This document shows positions 9,301 to 15,951 of a stretch of DNA of 64,000 bases, piece by piece. Below the pieces are notes generated by a model. That model was not told where the DNA came from, ran no database searches, and saw only the letters and a program-made list of their open reading frames with translations. Position 1 is the first letter of the stretch; the number at the start of each line of letters is the position of its first letter. Source of the stretch: 2-02-FULL-66-14 sp037443705. GTDB lineage: Bacteria > Pseudomonadota > Gammaproteobacteria > Burkholderiales > SG8-39. The position numbers and the translations under genes are program-made. Location of the stretch: NCBI GenBank assembly GCA_037443705.1, contig JBBINV010000004.1:35636-99635 (forward strand), given 5' to 3'.

Positions 9301-9997
9301 TTCGCCGGAGACGGCGCGCGAGACGCATCGCAAGGGCGTGCGGCGGCTCCTCGCGATCGCGTATCGGGAGCGCATCCGCGACCTGGAAAGATCGATCTCG
9401 AAAGACATCGCGCTCGCGCCGCTCAAGGAGGACCTCGTGAGCGCAGCGCTCGAGCGAACCTTTCTCTCCGAATCCGTCCCCGCGACCCGGGCCGAGTTCG
9501 CGCGCCGCGTCGAGGAGGGCCGCAACCGGTTCAACCTCATCGCCCAGGAGCTGCAGCGGCTCGCCGGAGCAATCCTCGCCGAGCACACCCGGATCCGGAG
9601 GCGCATCGCGTTGCTCCAGAAGGCGTTTCCCGGGCCGGTCGACGACGTGCGCGACCAATGCGCGCGGCTGCTCGCGCCGGGCTGGCTCGCGCGCACGCCC
9701 TGGGAGCGGCTGCAGCACCTGCCGCGCTATCTCAGGGCCGCGGCGCTGCGCCTCGAGAAGCTCCGTTCCGATCCCGCGCGCGACGCGAGCCGGGCGGCGG
9801 AGCTGGCGCCGCTCGAACAGGCCTTCCGAAGAGAATCCGCCATTCGGGAGCGGTACGGACCGCTTCCGCCGGATCTCGAGCAGTTCGGCTGGCTCCTGGA
9901 GGAGCTGCGCGTGTCGCTCTTCGCGCAGGAGCTGAAGACGCCGGTGCCGGTGTCGGCGAAGCGCCTCGCCAAGCTGTGGCAAGCTATCCGCAAATGA
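6326..9997 (+). CDS. hrpA: ATP-dependent RNA helicase HrpA
   Basis: A 1223-residue DEAH-box helicase. Motif I (GETGSGKTTQ) lies at residues 45-54 and motif II (DEAH) at 142-145. Motif III (SATI) and motif VI (QRAGRCGR) follow, then the helicase-associated HA2 and OB-fold regions, and a long C-terminal DUF3418-type region starting near residue 650. Length matches proteobacterial HrpA (about 1300). HrpA rescues stalled or collided ribosomes and processes some mRNAs. It is divergent from the cyclase gene, with 43 bp between starts. Its stop overlaps the next start (ATGA). Confidence 0.96.
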   Translation: MPLPNPLAAFPTRPVLAFDPALPICARRAEIARAVAAHPAVIVCGETGSGKTTQIPKILLEMGRGNAGLIGHTQPRRVAARSVAARIAEELKVAPGSLVGCKVRFHDRTGAGTVVKLMTDGILLAETRSDPELSAYGTIVIDEAHERSLNIDFLLGFLKGLLARRRDMRLVIASATIDAEKFGRHFGGAPVIEVSGRLYPVEVRYRPVGGDAEDTPREEEENALADAVAELWREGPGDVLVFLPGEREIRDAADVLRRRFPQAELLPLYARLSADEQDRVFRPGAARRVVLATNVAETSLTVPRIRYVVDTGLARVKRYSYRNKVEMLRVERIAQAAARQRAGRCGRVADGVCIRLYSEDDFAARPAFADPELLRSSLAGVILRALSLGLGKVEDFPFIDPPAPRAVADGYALLAELGAVDDRNELTPIGHELARLPVDPRIARMLVAARDEGCTAQMLVIAAALSVQDPRERPLERAAAADERHAKFADERSDFLSWLRLWKLFDEEGLRRICREHFLSYPRMREWRDVHAQLHRTVAELGWRDSSADPQKAEGYAAIHRALLAGLLGNVAMKDEAEGSYTGARGIKCRVHPGTWTRKPGKWIVAAELVETTRLYARTVATIDPKWIESVGAHLLRRHRERPHWERSHARVVAIERGTLCGLPVYGDRRVHYGPLDPKLAREIFLRSALVEGDFETRAPFFAHNQRLVADIERLEHKSRRPDILVDDGLIFAFYDARVPEGIHNGADFEKWRKEAERGAPKLLYLRREDLMRHEAAGVTTGNFPPALQLGANRYALEYHFEPRSPKDGVTMSVPLALLNQVGAARCEWLVPGLLREKVKALARSMPQRLRHRLGPLDEFAEGFATEVSPSDEPLATVLARYIRARLGLEVPADAFRPDSAPPHLHMNFRVVDNHGRQLAMGRDLMALKKELSGEAKALLQESLPEAQGERHTGWTFGDLEELMEIRRGERTLVGYPALVDAGDAVTLQVFDSPETARETHRKGVRRLLAIAYRERIRDLERSISKDIALAPLKEDLVSAALERTFLSESVPATRAEFARRVEEGRNRFNLIAQELQRLAGAILAEHTRIRRRIALLQKAFPGPVDDVRDQCARLLAPGWLARTPWERLQHLPRYLRAAALRLEKLRSDPARDASRAAELAPLEQAFRRESAIRERYGPLPPDLEQFGWLLEELRVSLFAQELKTPVPVSAKRLAKLWQAIRK

Positions 9998-10746
9998 CCG
10001 GAATCGGCGCTGCGCTCCTGTTCGCGCTCGTCAATCTAGTTCATCCACGCATGCTCTGGCTGATGGTCTGGCCCGTGCTGGTGGCGGTACTGGTCTGGGG
10101 CACGGTCGCGATCGTGTTCTGGACGCAGCTCGTGATGCGCCTCGCGGCGGCTCTCAAGCAGTGGATCGAGGCCGCGACGTTCTTCGTTTCCTGGGACGCG
10201 GGCGACGCGGCAGGTTTCGCAGCCAGGGTGCTGGTTCTCGTGATGCTCGTGCCGCTCGTGCAGCTCACCGCGCTCTTCATCCTCGGGATCTTCGGCATGC
10301 CCGAGATGGTGAGCCACGTCGCTTCGCGGCGCTTCGCGGCGCTCGAGCGGCGCCGCGGCGGGAGCTTCGCGGGCGGCGTCTGGAACAGCCTCGCCGCGCT
10401 CGGGGGCTTGCTCGCGCTCGCGGTGGCGAGCATCCCGTTCTGGGTCTTTCCGCCGCTCTGGCCGCTCATTCCCGTGGCGATCCTCGGCTGGGTCAACCAG
10501 CGCGTGCTGCGCTACGACGCGCTCGCGGAGCACGCCGATGCCGCCGAGATGCGCGCGATCTTCTCCGAGCAGAAGGGCGCGCTCTACCTGCTGGGGGCGC
10601 TTCTCGCGCTCGTCGCCTATGTTCCGGTGATCGGGCTCTTCGCGCCGGTGGTGATGGGGCTGACGTTCATCCATTACCTGCTCGCCCGGCTGAAGCGTCT
10701 GAGGGAAAAGCCGATCGAAGCCGCCGGCAAGCGCGATGTCTTCTGA
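9994..10746 (+). CDS. EI24 domain-containing membrane protein
   Basis: A 250-residue polytopic protein with about five to six hydrophobic segments (near residues 15-45, 70-95, 130-160, 190-225). The overall layout, including the LTALFILGIFGMPEMV and GWVNQRVLRYDALAEHA stretches, matches the EI24/CysZ-like family found in betaproteobacteria. CysZ members are sulfate permeases, but this branch has no proven substrate and the call should not be read as sulfate uptake. The ATG overlaps the hrpA stop by four bases, and the 3' end overlaps the following CinA-like gene by 11 bases, so it is cotranscribed with both. Confidence 0.75.
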   Translation: MTGIGAALLFALVNLVHPRMLWLMVWPVLVAVLVWGTVAIVFWTQLVMRLAAALKQWIEAATFFVSWDAGDAAGFAARVLVLVMLVPLVQLTALFILGIFGMPEMVSHVASRRFAALERRRGGSFAGGVWNSLAALGGLLALAVASIPFWVFPPLWPLIPVAILGWVNQRVLRYDALAEHADAAEMRAIFSEQKGALYLLGALLALVAYVPVIGLFAPVVMGLTFIHYLLARLKRLREKPIEAAGKRDVF

Positions 10747-11491
10747 GACCAGGGCGTTCGGTGCGCTCGTCATCGGAGACGAAATCCTCGTCGGCAAGCG
10801 CCAGGACAGGCACCTTGCGTTCCTGATCGAGGCGTTGAAGCGCCGCGGGCTGCGCCTCGCGTGGGCCCAGTACCTGCGCGACGATCCGGTGCGCGTCACG
10901 GCCGTTCTCGCACGCAGCTTCGCCGGGCGGGATATCGTATTCAGCTTCGGCGGCATCGGCGCGACGCCTGATGATCACACGCGCCAGTGCGCCGCGGCGG
11001 CGCTCGGCGTGCCGCTCGTCCTGCACCCGGAGGCCGAGCGCGAGATCCGCGCGCGCTTCGGGGCCGAAACGACGCCCCAGCGCCTGAAGATGGGCGAATT
11101 CCCGGCGGGCGCGCAGATCATCCCCAATCCGTTCAACCGGATTCCGGGCTTCGCGGTGCGCGAGCACTGGTTCGTGCCCGGATTTCCGCAGATGGCCTGG
11201 CCGATGCTCGAGTGGGTGCTCGACACGAAGTACCGGCATTTCTTCGACCGCGACCGCTGGGCCGAGGCCTCGGTTATCGTGCGCGGCCTGCCCGAATCGG
11301 CGATTACGCCGCTCATGGAAGAGGTCAACGCGCGCTACCCGGGCCTCAAGGCGTTCAGCCTGCCGAGCATGGGGGAAGGCGGCGCGCGCCGCCACATCGA
11401 GCTCGGCGTGCGCGGCGACCCCGATGCGGTAGCGCCGGCGCTCGAGGTGCTCAGGCGCGGCGTCTCGGAGCTCGGGGGCTCGTGCGAATGA
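10736..11491 (+). CDS. Competence/damage-inducible protein A-like (MoaB/Mog-fold) protein
   Basis: A 251-residue protein whose first ~170 residues follow the molybdopterin-binding MoCF fold of CinA: ALVIGDEILVGKRQDRH, DIVFSFGGIGATPDDHT (family T-GGLGPT-x-DD) and a VPGFPQMAWPM loop. It lacks the PncC nicotinamide-nucleotide amidase domain of full CinA. In related proteins the N-terminal domain has ADP-ribose pyrophosphatase activity; the role here is unproven. A strong hairpin terminator begins seven bases after the stop, so the hrpA-EI24-cinA unit ends here. Confidence 0.82.
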   Translation: MSSETRAFGALVIGDEILVGKRQDRHLAFLIEALKRRGLRLAWAQYLRDDPVRVTAVLARSFAGRDIVFSFGGIGATPDDHTRQCAAAALGVPLVLHPEAEREIRARFGAETTPQRLKMGEFPAGAQIIPNPFNRIPGFAVREHWFVPGFPQMAWPMLEWVLDTKYRHFFDRDRWAEASVIVRGLPESAITPLMEEVNARYPGLKAFSLPSMGEGGARRHIELGVRGDPDAVAPALEVLRRGVSELGGSCE

Positions 11492-11497
11492 AAAAGA

Positions 11498-11519
11498 AAG
11501 CCCCGCAGGGGCGGGGCTT
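11498..11519. terminator. Bidirectional intrinsic terminator
   Basis: A perfect 9-bp stem (AAGCCCCGC / GCGGGGCTT) with an AGGG loop. Read leftward it is followed by a T-rich run (TTTCTTTTT), which suits the phasin gene on the minus strand. Read rightward the T tract is short. It sits directly after the CinA-like stop and about 95 bases past the phasin stop, so it probably serves both convergent units. Confidence 0.85.
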
Positions 11520-11613
11520 CCGGTCTACCTCCGGGGCTTGTTCTTCGATTTCGGCCGAAGCAGTATCGTTTCCTTCGGCGCGCCGCGCGAGGATGCCGCG
11601 CGGCGGCTTGCCG

Positions 11614-12156
11614 TTACGCGACTTTCTTGGCCTTGGCGAAGTTTTTTGCGGTTTCCGTCGCGGCGGTGACGTTGGCTTCCGCGATCTCGGTGGCCTGCTT
11701 GGCGACCTTGGCGAGGTTGTCGTACGCCGAGTTGGCCGCGGCGATCATCTGCTTCACCGCGGTCACGGCGACGTCCGAACCGGCGGGCGCGTTCTTGGCC
11801 GCCTTGTCGAGCAGCGACACGAAGCCCTCGTTCCACTCGGCGACGCGCTTCTCGGCGAGTTTCGAGAGCTCGGCGTTCGCCTGCGTTGCGAGCTCGTAGA
11901 CGCTCTTCGAGTAGGCGACGGCCTTCTCGATCGCGGGTTGCGCGAGCGCGCTCTGCAGGTTGATGAGCTCCTGGACATCCTTCGCCGCGGCGAGCGCGCG
12001 GGCGCCGGACACGGTGTCCTCGAACGCGGACTTGATCGCCGTCGCGTTCAGGTTGGCGAGCTTCTCGAGCGTGGCGAACTGCGTCGTGGCGACCGAGAGA
12101 ATCGCTTCGACGTTGGCCTTGTTGCTGGCCTGGATCTGCTCAGGGGTGACGTACAT
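11614..12156 (-). CDS. phaP: Phasin family protein (PHA granule-associated)
   Basis: A 180-residue, helix-rich, Ala/Lys-rich protein starting MYVTPEQIQASNKANVEAIL, followed by LEKLANLNATAIKSAFED, hallmarks of the PhaP-type phasins of betaproteobacteria. Phasins coat polyhydroxyalkanoate granules and control their number and size. The C-terminal AKNFAKAKK is typical. The start at 12156 is fixed by an AGGAG site seven bases upstream. The gene is single, has its own sigma-70-like promoter (12236-12263), and ends at the shared terminator. No PHA synthase lies in the window. Confidence 0.93.
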   Translation of the reverse strand: MYVTPEQIQASNKANVEAILSVATTQFATLEKLANLNATAIKSAFEDTVSGARALAAAKDVQELINLQSALAQPAIEKAVAYSKSVYELATQANAELSKLAEKRVAEWNEGFVSLLDKAAKNAPAGSDVAVTAVKQMIAAANSAYDNLAKVAKQATEIAEANVTAATETAKNFAKAKKVA

Positions 12157-12235
12157 GGTGTGCTCCTGGTCGTATTCGGTTAAGTCGTGATCGGTTCGGG
12201 GGTGCCCAGCGGTTTTGTGCGCCGCAGCAATCTCA

Positions 12236-12263
12236 ATTTTAGGCTCTCTCCATTGAATGTCAA
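12236..12263 (-). promoter_or_regulatory. Sigma-70 promoter of the phasin gene
   Basis: On the minus strand there is a perfect -35 hexamer TTGACA (12258-12263), a 16-base spacer, and a near-consensus -10 TAAAAT (12236-12241). This gives an expected transcript start near 12229 and a leader of about 70 bases before the phasin ATG. TGCA-containing words lie just upstream (near 12275 and 12299). In other bacteria the repressor PhaR binds TGC-rich sites near phaP, so these are candidate operator pieces, but that is inference. Confidence 0.75.
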
Positions 12264-12365
12264 GGAGTTTTTGCGATGCACCATAAGTTCTTGACGTATT
12301 GCACAAATCCCGGGCGTCGAGTACCGGTCGGCGGCCTTTTCCGTTTCAAACGCCCCTGACCTGCG

Positions 12366-13268
12366 ATGCCGAGCCCTCGAAATTTCACTGACCCGGTCCA
12401 ACGGCTCGAATGGGCATTTCCCGGACTCTTTGTGCTGCTCTGGAGCACCGGCTTCATTGGGGCGAAGTTAGGGCTTCCTTACGCTGAGCCCGCCACTTTC
12501 CTCGTGATCCGGTTCGCGATCGTGCTCGCGATCCTGTTGCCGCTGTGCTGGGTCGCGCGGGTGCCCTGGCCGCGCACGCCGCGCGAGGCTTTCCACCTGG
12601 GGGCGGCGGGCGTGATGCTCCAGGCGGGTTACCTGGGCGGCGTATTCGCCTCGATCCATCAGGGAATGCCGGCCGCGGTTTCGGCGCTGATCGCCGGCGT
12701 ACAGCCGGTCCTCACCGCGCTGCTAAGCGCACGCATGCTCGGGGAGCGCACGAGCCGCCGCCAGTGGCTCGGGCTCGCGCTCGGCGCGGTCGGGGTCGGC
12801 CTGGTGGTCCGCGAAAAGTTCGTCTTCGAGGGCGTCGGCGCAGGCGCGGTCGCGCTGTCGGTGCTGGCGCTGGCGAGCATCACCCTCGGCACCGTTTACC
12901 AGAAGCGCTTCTGCGGCGCCGTCGACCTGCGCACGGGCGCCGCCGTCCAGTTCGGCGCCGCGCTCGCCGCGCTCGCCCCCTTCGCGTGGCTTTTCGAGTC
13001 GCGCGAAGTGCGCTGGACGGGCGAGCTCGCGCTCGCGATGGCCTGGCTCGTGCTCGTGCTCTCGCTCGGCGCGGTGTTCCTGCTCCTTTACCTCATCCGG
13101 CACGGTGCCGCGACGCGCGTGGCAAGCCTCATGTACCTGGTGCCGCCGTGCACCGCGCTCATCGCCTGGCCGCTGTTCGGCGAGCGCCACTCCACGCTCT
13201 CGGCCGCCGGCATGGGCCTTGCCGTGGTCGGGGTGTGGCTGGTCACGCGGGCCCGCGCCATGGTATAA
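12366..13268 (+). CDS. EamA/DMT family transporter
   Basis: A 300-residue integral membrane protein with about ten transmembrane segments and the internal duplication of the drug/metabolite transporter superfamily: two EamA halves, the first ending in GLVVREKFVF, the second ending in LFGERHSTLSAAGMGLAVVGVWLV. Members export amino acids, nucleosides or other metabolites; the substrate here cannot be predicted. It lies directly upstream of the TetR gene and the palindrome at 13271. It may share control with the acyl-CoA mutase operon, or simply precede it. Confidence 0.88.
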   Translation: MPSPRNFTDPVQRLEWAFPGLFVLLWSTGFIGAKLGLPYAEPATFLVIRFAIVLAILLPLCWVARVPWPRTPREAFHLGAAGVMLQAGYLGGVFASIHQGMPAAVSALIAGVQPVLTALLSARMLGERTSRRQWLGLALGAVGVGLVVREKFVFEGVGAGAVALSVLALASITLGTVYQKRFCGAVDLRTGAAVQFGAALAALAPFAWLFESREVRWTGELALAMAWLVLVLSLGAVFLLLYLIRHGAATRVASLMYLVPPCTALIAWPLFGERHSTLSAAGMGLAVVGVWLVTRARAMV

Positions 13269-13270
13269 AG

Positions 13271-13284
13271 CAAACGGTCGTTTG
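13271..13284. promoter_or_regulatory. Palindromic operator candidate (CAAAC-N4-GTTTG) before the TetR gene
   Basis: A perfect inverted repeat, CAAACG-GT-CGTTTG, three bases after the EamA stop and 15 bases before the GTG start of the TetR gene. It matches the form recalled for PsrA-type TetR regulators of acyl-CoA metabolism (G/CAAAC-N2-4-GTTTG/C). Position and form suggest autoregulation and control of the mutase operon downstream. No clear -10/-35 pair was recognised around it. Confidence 0.6.
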
Positions 13285-13299
13285 TTTTTCGCCGCTCGC

Positions 13300-13890
13300 G
13301 TGCCCGCCAGATCGCTCAAGGCCGTTCGCTCGGACAATCGCCTTCCCGCCGTGCTCGACGCGGCGGCGCGGCTGTTCGCGGGCCGCGGCTATGCCGCGAC
13401 TTCGATGCGCGAAATCGCGGACGCCTGCGGGATGCTCCCGGGGTCGCTCTACTACCACTTCGAGGCCAAGGAGGACCTGCTCGCCGCGGTCTACGAGGCG
13501 GGCGTGCGCGAGCTGCTCGAGGCAGCGGGCGCGGCGCTCGAGCGCGAGCGGGATCCCTGGGCGCGCCTGGAAGCGGCGTGCGTCGCGCACCTCGAGACGG
13601 TGTTGCGCGCGAGCGACTACGCGCAGGTGCTGGTGCGGGTCCTGCCCTCCGACGTGCCGGGGGCGGCGGCGCGCCTGAACCGGTTGAGAGCGGGCTATGA
13701 GCAGCGCTTCCGCGAGCTCGTGGCCGCGCTCCCGCTGCCGCCGGACACCGACCGCAAGGTGCTGCGCCTGATGCTGCTCGGCGCGCTCAACTGGGCGCGC
13801 TTCTGGTTCGACGAGGGCGGGCGCGAGACGCCGAAGAGCCTCGGGCGCAAGTTCGTAAGACTGTTGAAGGAGGCGCAGCATGGGTCCTAG
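13300..13890 (+). CDS. TetR family transcriptional regulator
   Basis: A 196-residue regulator. The N-terminal helix-turn-helix is classic TetR: AVLDAAARLFAGRGYAATSMREIADACG, then GSLYYHFEAKEDLLAAVYEAG. The C-terminal ligand domain ends with FWFDEGGRETPKSLGRKFVRLL, common in TetR proteins of acyl-CoA pathways. The start is GTG 13300: upstream in-frame codons belong to out-of-frame EamA sequence, and the HTH then begins at a normal distance. It overlaps the B12-binding subunit gene by 11 bases, so it is the first gene of the mutase operon. An acyl-CoA ligand is inferred from context only. Confidence 0.92.
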   Translation: MPARSLKAVRSDNRLPAVLDAAARLFAGRGYAATSMREIADACGMLPGSLYYHFEAKEDLLAAVYEAGVRELLEAAGAALERERDPWARLEAACVAHLETVLRASDYAQVLVRVLPSDVPGAAARLNRLRAGYEQRFRELVAALPLPPDTDRKVLRLMLLGALNWARFWFDEGGRETPKSLGRKFVRLLKEAQHGS

Positions 13891-14290
13891 GCCCCCGAAG
13901 GTGATCGTCACCAAGATCGGATTGGACGGGCACGACCGCGGCAGCCGTGTGGTCGCGGCCTGCCTGCGCGACGCGGGCATGGAGGTGGTGTACACGCCCC
14001 CCTGGCAGGACATCGGCGCGGTGGTCAAGCTCGCGATCGAGGAGGATGCCGACGTAATCGGGATCTCGTCGCTTGCGACCGATCACCTTCTCGTGCCGCG
14101 GCTGATGCAGGCGTTGCGCGAGGCAGGAGCGGAGGATGTCAAGGTCGTGGTGGGCGGCATCGTGCCGCCGCGCGACGAAAAGCTGCTGCTCGAGGCGGGC
14201 GTCGCGCGCGTGTTCCATCCGGGCGCCTCGCTGGAGGAAATCGCGGCCGAGGTGCGCCGCCTCGCGGATGCGGAGAGGGCGATCCCATGA
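13880..14290 (+). CDS. Cobalamin-binding subunit of a B12-dependent acyl-CoA mutase
   Basis: A 136-residue stand-alone B12-binding domain. The lower-ligand motif D-x-H-x-x-G is GLDGHDRG with His18 as cobalt ligand; further marks are GISSLATDHL (family S-x-L) and VVVGGIVPPRDE (family GG). It is the size of the small subunits of isobutyryl-CoA mutase and 2-hydroxyisobutyryl-CoA mutase. It overlaps TetR upstream by 11 bases and the catalytic subunit downstream by four (ATGA), so a fixed ratio is likely. With the next gene it should form a heterodimeric or heterotetrameric adenosylcobalamin mutase. Confidence 0.93.
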   Translation: MGPRPPKVIVTKIGLDGHDRGSRVVAACLRDAGMEVVYTPPWQDIGAVVKLAIEEDADVIGISSLATDHLLVPRLMQALREAGAEDVKVVVGGIVPPRDEKLLLEAGVARVFHPGASLEEIAAEVRRLADAERAIP

Positions 14291-15951
14291 ATCAACCCGT
14301 GCATCCCCCCGTGGACGAGATCGCGCAGGGCGAAGCGCGCTGGCGCGGGGCCTTGGGCCCCGCCTCGCACGCCGTCAACCGCTCCGGCATCGAGGTGAAG
14401 CCCCTTTACACGCCGCGGGACTGGCCCGGTGCGCGCTACCTCGAAACGCTCGGCTTTCCCGGCGAGTATCCCTACACGCGCGGCATCTACGCCTCGATGC
14501 ACCGCGGGCGCGCCTGGAGCCAGCGCCAGCTGATCGGCCTCGGCGTTCCCGAGGACTACAACGCACGGCTACGCGAGATACTCGCCCACGGCGCGACCGC
14601 GATCTCGCTCATCCCCTGCAATTCGGTTTTCCGCGGCTACGACGCCGACGAGGTCCCGGCGGAGCTTCTCGGGACCTGCGGCACCGTGGTGAACACGGTG
14701 GAGGACATGGAGCGTGCGCTCGCGGGCGTGCCGCTCGAGCGCATCTCGTGCGCCCTGAACGACCCTTCGCCATTCACGCTGCTCGCGATGCTGCTCGCGG
14801 TGGCGACGCGCCGCGGCGTGCCCTGGCGCGCGCTCAGCGGAACGTCGAATCAGAGCGACTGCCTTTCGCACTACGTGGCCAACCACATGTTCTTCCGCCT
14901 CGCGCTTTCCGGCGCACGGCGGCTTCTCGTCGACCACGTCGCGTTCTGCAACGCGCGCGTGCCGGGCTGGAACCCGCTCTCGGTGGTCGGCCAGCACATG
15001 CAGCAGGCGGGCGCCACGCCGGCCGAGGCCATGGCGTTCACGCTTTCCTCCGCCGTCCAGTACGCACAGGACTGCATCGCGCGCGGCCTGGACCCGGACG
15101 GCTTTCTGCCGCGCTTCACCTTCTTCTTCGACATTTCGATCAGCTTCTTCGAGGAGGTCGCGAAGTTCCGCGCCGGAAGGCGCCTTTGGGCGAGGCTCGC
15201 ACGCGAGCGGCTCGGCGCGAAGAACCCGCGTTCCTGGCGCTTCAAGTTTCACGCCCAGACCTCGGGCGCGGATCTCACGCGCCAGCAGCCGCTCAACAAC
15301 ATCGCGCGCGTCACGACGCAGGCGATCGCAGGGATTTTCGGGGGGCTGCAATCGCTGCACACGGACGGCTACGACGAGGCGTTCTCGACTCCGACCGCGG
15401 AAGCTGCGCGCATCGCGGTGGCGACGCAGAACATCCTGCGCGAGGAAGCGCACCTCACCGACGTGATCGATCCGCTCGGCGGCTCCTGGTACGTGGAGGC
15501 GCTCACCGACGAGATGGAGCGCCGCATCGAATCGGTCATGGCCCGGGTCGATGCCGCGGGCGGCATGTACGCGGCGGTCGAAAGCGGGCTCGTGCAGCGC
15601 ATGATCGGCGAATCGGCCCGCGCCTTTCAGGCGAAGGTCGAGTCCGGCGAGCAGACCGTGGTCGGCGTCAACGCCTACCGCGTCGAGGAGGATCCGGGCG
15701 AGTATCGCGTGCTCGAGGCGCCTCCCCGCAGCCGCATCGACGCTCAGCTCGCGCGTCTCGCCGAGTTCAAGCGGCGGCGGGCGGCGCGTGCGGTGGAGCA
15801 GGCGCTCGGCGAGCTCGCGCGCGCCGCGCAGGATGGCGGCGATGTCTTCGCGGGCGTGGTCGAGGCGGTGCAGGCGGGCGCGACGCATGGCGAGGTGTGC
15901 GGCTGCCTTCGGCGCGAGCTCGGCTTCGGGCGGCCGCTCGTGATTCCCTGA
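14287..15951 (+). CDS. Acyl-CoA mutase large (catalytic) subunit of unknown substrate
   Basis: A 554-residue methylmalonyl-CoA mutase-type TIM-barrel subunit without its own B12 domain. Family landmarks: YPYTRGIYASM near 62, GYDADE near 118, SVVGQHMQQAG with the catalytic His236, FFFDISISFFEEVAKFRA, GGLQSLHTDGYDEAFSTPT, VIDPLGGSWYVE. At the two substrate-selecting positions (Tyr89/Arg207 in methylmalonyl-CoA mutase, Phe/Gln in isobutyryl-, Ile/Gln in 2-hydroxyisobutyryl-CoA mutase) I align Leu82 (RQLIGLG) and Asn199 (SHYVANH). This predicts neither the methylmalonyl carboxylate contact nor a known clade. The Asn alignment needs a one-residue insertion, so it is less certain. Confidence 0.9.
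   Translation: MNQPVHPPVDEIAQGEARWRGALGPASHAVNRSGIEVKPLYTPRDWPGARYLETLGFPGEYPYTRGIYASMHRGRAWSQRQLIGLGVPEDYNARLREILAHGATAISLIPCNSVFRGYDADEVPAELLGTCGTVVNTVEDMERALAGVPLERISCALNDPSPFTLLAMLLAVATRRGVPWRALSGTSNQSDCLSHYVANHMFFRLALSGARRLLVDHVAFCNARVPGWNPLSVVGQHMQQAGATPAEAMAFTLSSAVQYAQDCIARGLDPDGFLPRFTFFFDISISFFEEVAKFRAGRRLWARLARERLGAKNPRSWRFKFHAQTSGADLTRQQPLNNIARVTTQAIAGIFGGLQSLHTDGYDEAFSTPTAEAARIAVATQNILREEAHLTDVIDPLGGSWYVEALTDEMERRIESVMARVDAAGGMYAAVESGLVQRMIGESARAFQAKVESGEQTVVGVNAYRVEEDPGEYRVLEAPPRSRIDAQLARLAEFKRRRAARAVEQALGELARAAQDGGDVFAGVVEAVQAGATHGEVCGCLRRELGFGRPLVIP

Noticed and set aside
7454..9982. 842-codon minus-strand frame inside hrpA
   Set aside because: Composition is Arg-rich without domains and it lies wholly within the clearly coding hrpA; treated as a shadow frame.
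13269..13299. B12 riboswitch before the mutase operon
   Set aside because: The gap is only 31 bases and holds the TetR palindrome; no B12-box sequence is present.
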